NCBI GenBank assembly: GCA_028023455.1
Contig: JAQFVV010000014.1
Span: forward strand, 2,237,336 to 2,301,335
DNA length: 64,000 nucleotides
Source: Epiperipatus broadwayi
Lineage: Eukaryota > Onychophora > Udeonychophora > Euonychophora > Peripatidae
Reading direction: 5' to 3'
Shown here piece by piece: positions 60,337 through 64,000 of this stretch; within the stretch, counting starts at the first letter, position 1; each line of letters opens with the position of its first letter. The notes under the pieces were generated by a model that did no database searches, was not told the origin of the DNA, and was given only the letters and a program-made list of their open reading frames with translations. A program made the translations under genes and the position numbers.

Positions 60337-62697
60337 TATTGGAAAATAATGTAAAAAACTTTTTACTGTATTTTGTTGCTATTGTTTCTGTTCTTGATTG
60401 GTCTGAATAAAAAATTGACTACCTTATTCTAAAAAATAAGGAATGTTTTATTATGATTGTGTTTAATTGTATATGATTGTAAATAATATAATTAACTTTA
60501 AAAGTTGGATATATATTCAAATATTATACTTTTGTAAATAAATGTATTTATTTAAAAAGCTTCAAAATAAATTAAAATTCTATCTGGGCTGTGTGTGAGG
60601 GAGAATATAATGATGATTTGCATTTTTCCCGCAATTTTGTAGCTGTAATCTGATGAAAGTGATTGAATGATCCATTTTTGCTTTTCCATGGATACGAGGC
60701 TAATAACTATTGAAAAGACATTTAGAGTTAGAAAAAGAATAAGTATAATTTTAGTAGCTTGACTAGTTTGGCCGAGGTTTGGTTATTTTAGATAATGAGG
60801 AAAAATGAGCCTGTCAAGATAATAGAATAACAGTTTCACTTTATATCCAGGCCTTAACTTTAATACAAAAGAAAATAAAAGTGATTTGAAACAGTGGTAA
60901 TAATATAAATGTTATTTTATTAAAATCTAATTGAAAAATGAATTTATGTATATAAAAAAAAGACTATCATTTAATGTAGTTTGTTCTCTAACAGCCTTTC
61001 AAAATTATAGTAAAAGAAAATATATTATTCACTTCTCAATTGCTGGATAATAAAATGTTGAACAGTTTTCCATTGTTGTCAAACTTTTAGATAAGCATAG
61101 CTAATGATTCACTTACTGACTAATATTGGATGTTTAACAGAATTGGCTATGGGTCAACAGCCTATACGAAATCTTAAGCTTGATATAGATATTAAATTAG
61201 TTGTGTGTCTTTTTTTCAGAATTTTTCAAATGTCACATTATACATATACTTAAGAAAACAATAAAAGAGAGACTGAGTATGACAGATTCACCCATGTTGA
61301 TTTATATTTTTACGTCATCTGTGTGTGTGATAAGAAAAGTATAAATTTGGCATTTTTGATATCTTCATCAAAGACGTATTGTTTAATATATTATTTGAAT
61401 AAGAAGACTATTGTATAATATAGGGGTTTTGTATAGTTTTACAATCTGTCTGAGCTAATTTTAGTGCAATGTATGTGACTATACTATGTGTCTATTTACA
61501 TGCAATAAGAAATAAGCATGGTATGGAGGAAATTGCATTTTCTTTAGTGATTTGCAAGGAATAAGTAAAATTGGTAATTTGGGGAAAAAAACTGATACTC
61601 CTAAATAATGTTGAGTCCATTGTAACTAATCTCATGATGAGTTGAGTAATTTTGGAAGTCATTTTACAGTGAATAGATATTTAAGAACCTTTTCATATAA
61701 AATTCAAATTATTCTATTTTTTAATGTCTAAATGGAAATAGAAATTGAACTTTTGCTACATTAGATTTATTGAAAAAGAAATTTAAAAAAAGTATAACCC
61801 CAATGATTTATGATAATTGTGGCTAATATAAATTGATTTTTTGATGTAAAAATTGATTATTATAAAGAATATTTTTGTAATTTTATTTTGTCTAATTATA
61901 TAACTTTTTCATTCTTTTGCTGAATAAGTTAGTTTCATTTTAAAATCATATATTTTCTATTTTTAAATAATACCACAATTTTAATGAATTTCACAAATAT
62001 TTAACAAGTTAAAAATATAAAAAATAAAATATCTAAATTATTAAACTTTTTTTTACTCTTACAATATATATCAACAAAATTTCAGATTAATTTGCTATTA
62101 TAAAGAGCAAAGACTCAACTCAAGAAGTGATCCGTTGTTGACAAATGAAATGTAAAATATTTGTTACTGCAAAAATGGCAAAACTATTAGAAAATAATAT
62201 AGTAACAGTTGATAGCCCTAAGTATCAGAAACACAAAACACTTTATTGAATTTAAATTAGAATGTTTTGGTCAATTTAAAATATTAACAGATTTAAAATG
62301 GTTCACATTTAATTGAGATCAATAAGAAAATAAGATACTCTATTCAGAAGTGCCTCAAAGATAGCTGGTATAAGAAAAGCAGCAATTTACCAGTAAATTT
62401 TTAATTGAGGCAAATAATATATAAAGAAAATAAGAAATATATAAAAATATTTTTAAATGTTTCATTAAGAAGAATTATGTATCTGAAATGCTGTAAAATG
62501 GTATGAAAAAGAGTTATAGATGATATAAGAAAATATAATTTTTAATTGATAAATAAAGCTATAAAAGAGAAAAAATGTTTCAAAAATATAAAACATCTTG
62601 GTATTTGAAAAAAGTTATTTCAGTATTCAGAACAGAATTATGATGGAATTATTATTACAAACTATGATAAAATGTATGGTGAAAGTATATAAATAAT
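60337..62697. other. A+T-rich spacer, nothing recognised
   Basis: No open frame or repeat was recognised. Confidence 0.45.
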
Positions 62698-62698
62698 T

Positions 62699-62785
62699 AT
62701 TGAAGCAATGGATCTGAAGTCCGATCCATGCTTCACAGCCTCCTATAAACTTAATTAGTATTGTAGGCCTGAATTAAGTTTATAG
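62699..62785. repeat. Two adjacent hairpins
   Basis: TGAAGCAATGGATC pairs with GATCCATGCTTCA across an 8 nt loop (62701-62735, one bulge), and CTATAAACTTAATT (62743-62756) pairs perfectly with 62772-62785. The first hairpin resembles the motif at 37984-38022. Two consecutive stable hairpins suggest a structured end of a repeat or an RNA element; its identity is unknown. Confidence 0.6.
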
Positions 62786-63260
62786 TCCAATATCAGCAGG
62801 GTTTTGCATTAAAGTTATAATTAATTATGTTTATTAAATTTGTATTTACATTTAAATATTTTGTGTTAAATAAATTCCATTCGAAGATTAAATTTCAGTT
62901 AATAAAAATTACTTGTAAAACCTATTAGTCAAACATATATATACACGTCAAGCATATATATATGAGTTAATGCAAAATTCAGCTGAAAGAAAATGCTTAT
63001 TTTATAAAAGAAATAAGAATATATTTTTCTTTTAAAATCTTGTTAAAATATGGCGTATGATTTTTATTTGAGATAAGCCCACCAACATTTTCTAAAAGAA
63101 TGTATGTTTGTAATTAATTAGCCCATTCAAGGCAAATTAAAGATGGCTTTCTCTTTCTTTTTTAATTAATAAAATTCAAAAAATTAATAAAATTCAAAGT
63201 TTAAAGAAAAAATTTAGAATAAAAAAGTAAAAGTTATTTTTAGAAAATGTTACCTTGAAA
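62786..63260. other. A+T-rich spacer, nothing recognised
   Basis: No feature was seen apart from a short direct repeat, AATTAATAAAATTCAAA, near 63165-63198. Confidence 0.4.
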
Positions 63261-64000
63261 CAAAGGAGCACGGGGGAGGGGGGCTTATCAAGATCTAAGA
63301 TCATACACAAAACAATAGAAGTTAGCTTACAAAAAAAGGTATAAATTGGAGAGAGAACAAAAGACTTGGCATTCAGATTTTCCTTTTGGAGATTTCATTC
63401 AGATTTCCCTTTTGAGATTTCATTCAGATTTCTCTTGAGACTATTCAGATTTTGCTTTTCCTATTAGAGAGATTTCTCTTGCTTGCTTTTCAGTCAGATT
63501 TCTCTTTGGCGAATTCATTGATATTTCTCTTGCTGCTTTTTCAGATTTTTCCTTGGGAGAATTAATTCAGTTTTCTCACATTTTGCTTCTCATTGAGATT
63601 TTGTTCCAAAAAGTTATTTAACTGTCATCCTCGAAATCAAGGAGAAGTATTAACATGCCACAAGTTAAAAGTCATATGAATTTGATGGATTCTACTATGC
63701 TTCGTGGTTAGGCAAATAGCTTTGCCTATCGCTGGGGTTCCTAAAACCAACAAAATGCCCTAGTATCCAACCAATATTAATTTGAACTCTGAGCCGTGTC
63801 TGTGGGACTCTTCTTGAAAAAATGCTACGTATTTCCATTTTTCCTTGTCCGGACAAATACCTATTGATAGTCAGATCAAGCCACGAATGCCGCCTAATCT
63901 CTCCTCATGAACTATTTATTATTCTACCCTTTTTGATCATACCTTTTTAATTGTTTATTGTAGTATATTTCTGAAATGTTTTATTTGATTATATTTGTAA
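63260..64000 (+). promoter_or_regulatory. Possible LTR or promoter region: purine tract, TATA-like box, tandem CAGATTT array
   Basis: A GGGGGAGGGGGG purine run (63272-63283) is followed by TATAAATT at 63340-63347 and, from about 63370 to 63600, an array of degenerate ~20-25 bp units of the form CATTCAGATTTCTCTTTTGAG. The final 400 bp are G+C-richer and non-coding. A purine tract just before a TATA-bearing, G+C-richer segment would fit a 3' LTR following a polypurine tract, but a host promoter with a repetitive leader is equally possible. The window ends before a right border is reached. Confidence 0.3.

Overview
The window looks like non-coding, repeat-rich DNA from an invertebrate animal genome. 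It is very A+T-rich (about three quarters by eye), full of (AT)n microsatellites and homopolymers, and has no bacterial-style gene packing. Nearly all protein-level signal comes from eukaryotic transposable elements: a decayed Ty3/Gypsy element, a Penelope-like element (PLE), an RTE-type LINE, and hAT elements. The phylum cannot be settled from the sequence. Mollusc, arachnid, flatworm and cnidarian genomes can all look like this. No rRNA, convincing tRNA, CRISPR array or multi-exon host gene was seen.

Layout. Positions 60-3320 (minus strand) hold a Ty3/Gypsy relic with recognisable integrase, RNase H, reverse transcriptase, protease end and possible gag, running off the left edge. At 3950-4700 there is one candidate host gene on the minus strand: a 96-codon open frame with paired CCAAT boxes upstream and an AATAAA signal downstream. 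Positions 5675-7867, about 20050-22021 and 48132-50091 are three roughly 2 kb non-coding blocks, richer in G+C than their surroundings, with TGTAA/TTACA-type ends; the last two are related copies. Four copies of a fold-back, SINE-like family (9442-10065, 11905-12116, 24787-25229, 34590-34754) each have 9-14 bp direct repeats at their borders. Positions 15901-18970 hold a nearly intact PLE on the minus strand, with an inverted partial copy of its own 3' third attached upstream. Positions 30782-34090 hold a nearly full-length RTE LINE on the minus strand, with (AT)n at both ends. Positions 54359-54889 are a hAT-type MITE, and 59492-60336 an internally deleted hAT with a broken BED zinc-finger transposase start. 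The right end (63260-64000) has a purine tract, a TATA-like box and a degenerate tandem array, which may be an LTR or a promoter.

How the parts relate. There are no pathways or operons here. The region is a graveyard of elements moved by target-primed reverse transcription (LINE, PLE, probably the SINE-like family), by integrase (Gypsy) and by a hAT transposase, set in simple A+T-rich DNA. The most novel-looking signals are the fold-back retroposon family, whose central module is inverted between two copies, the palindrome-ended 2 kb repeats, and the small candidate gene. All calls come from reading and translating by eye; no database search was run.
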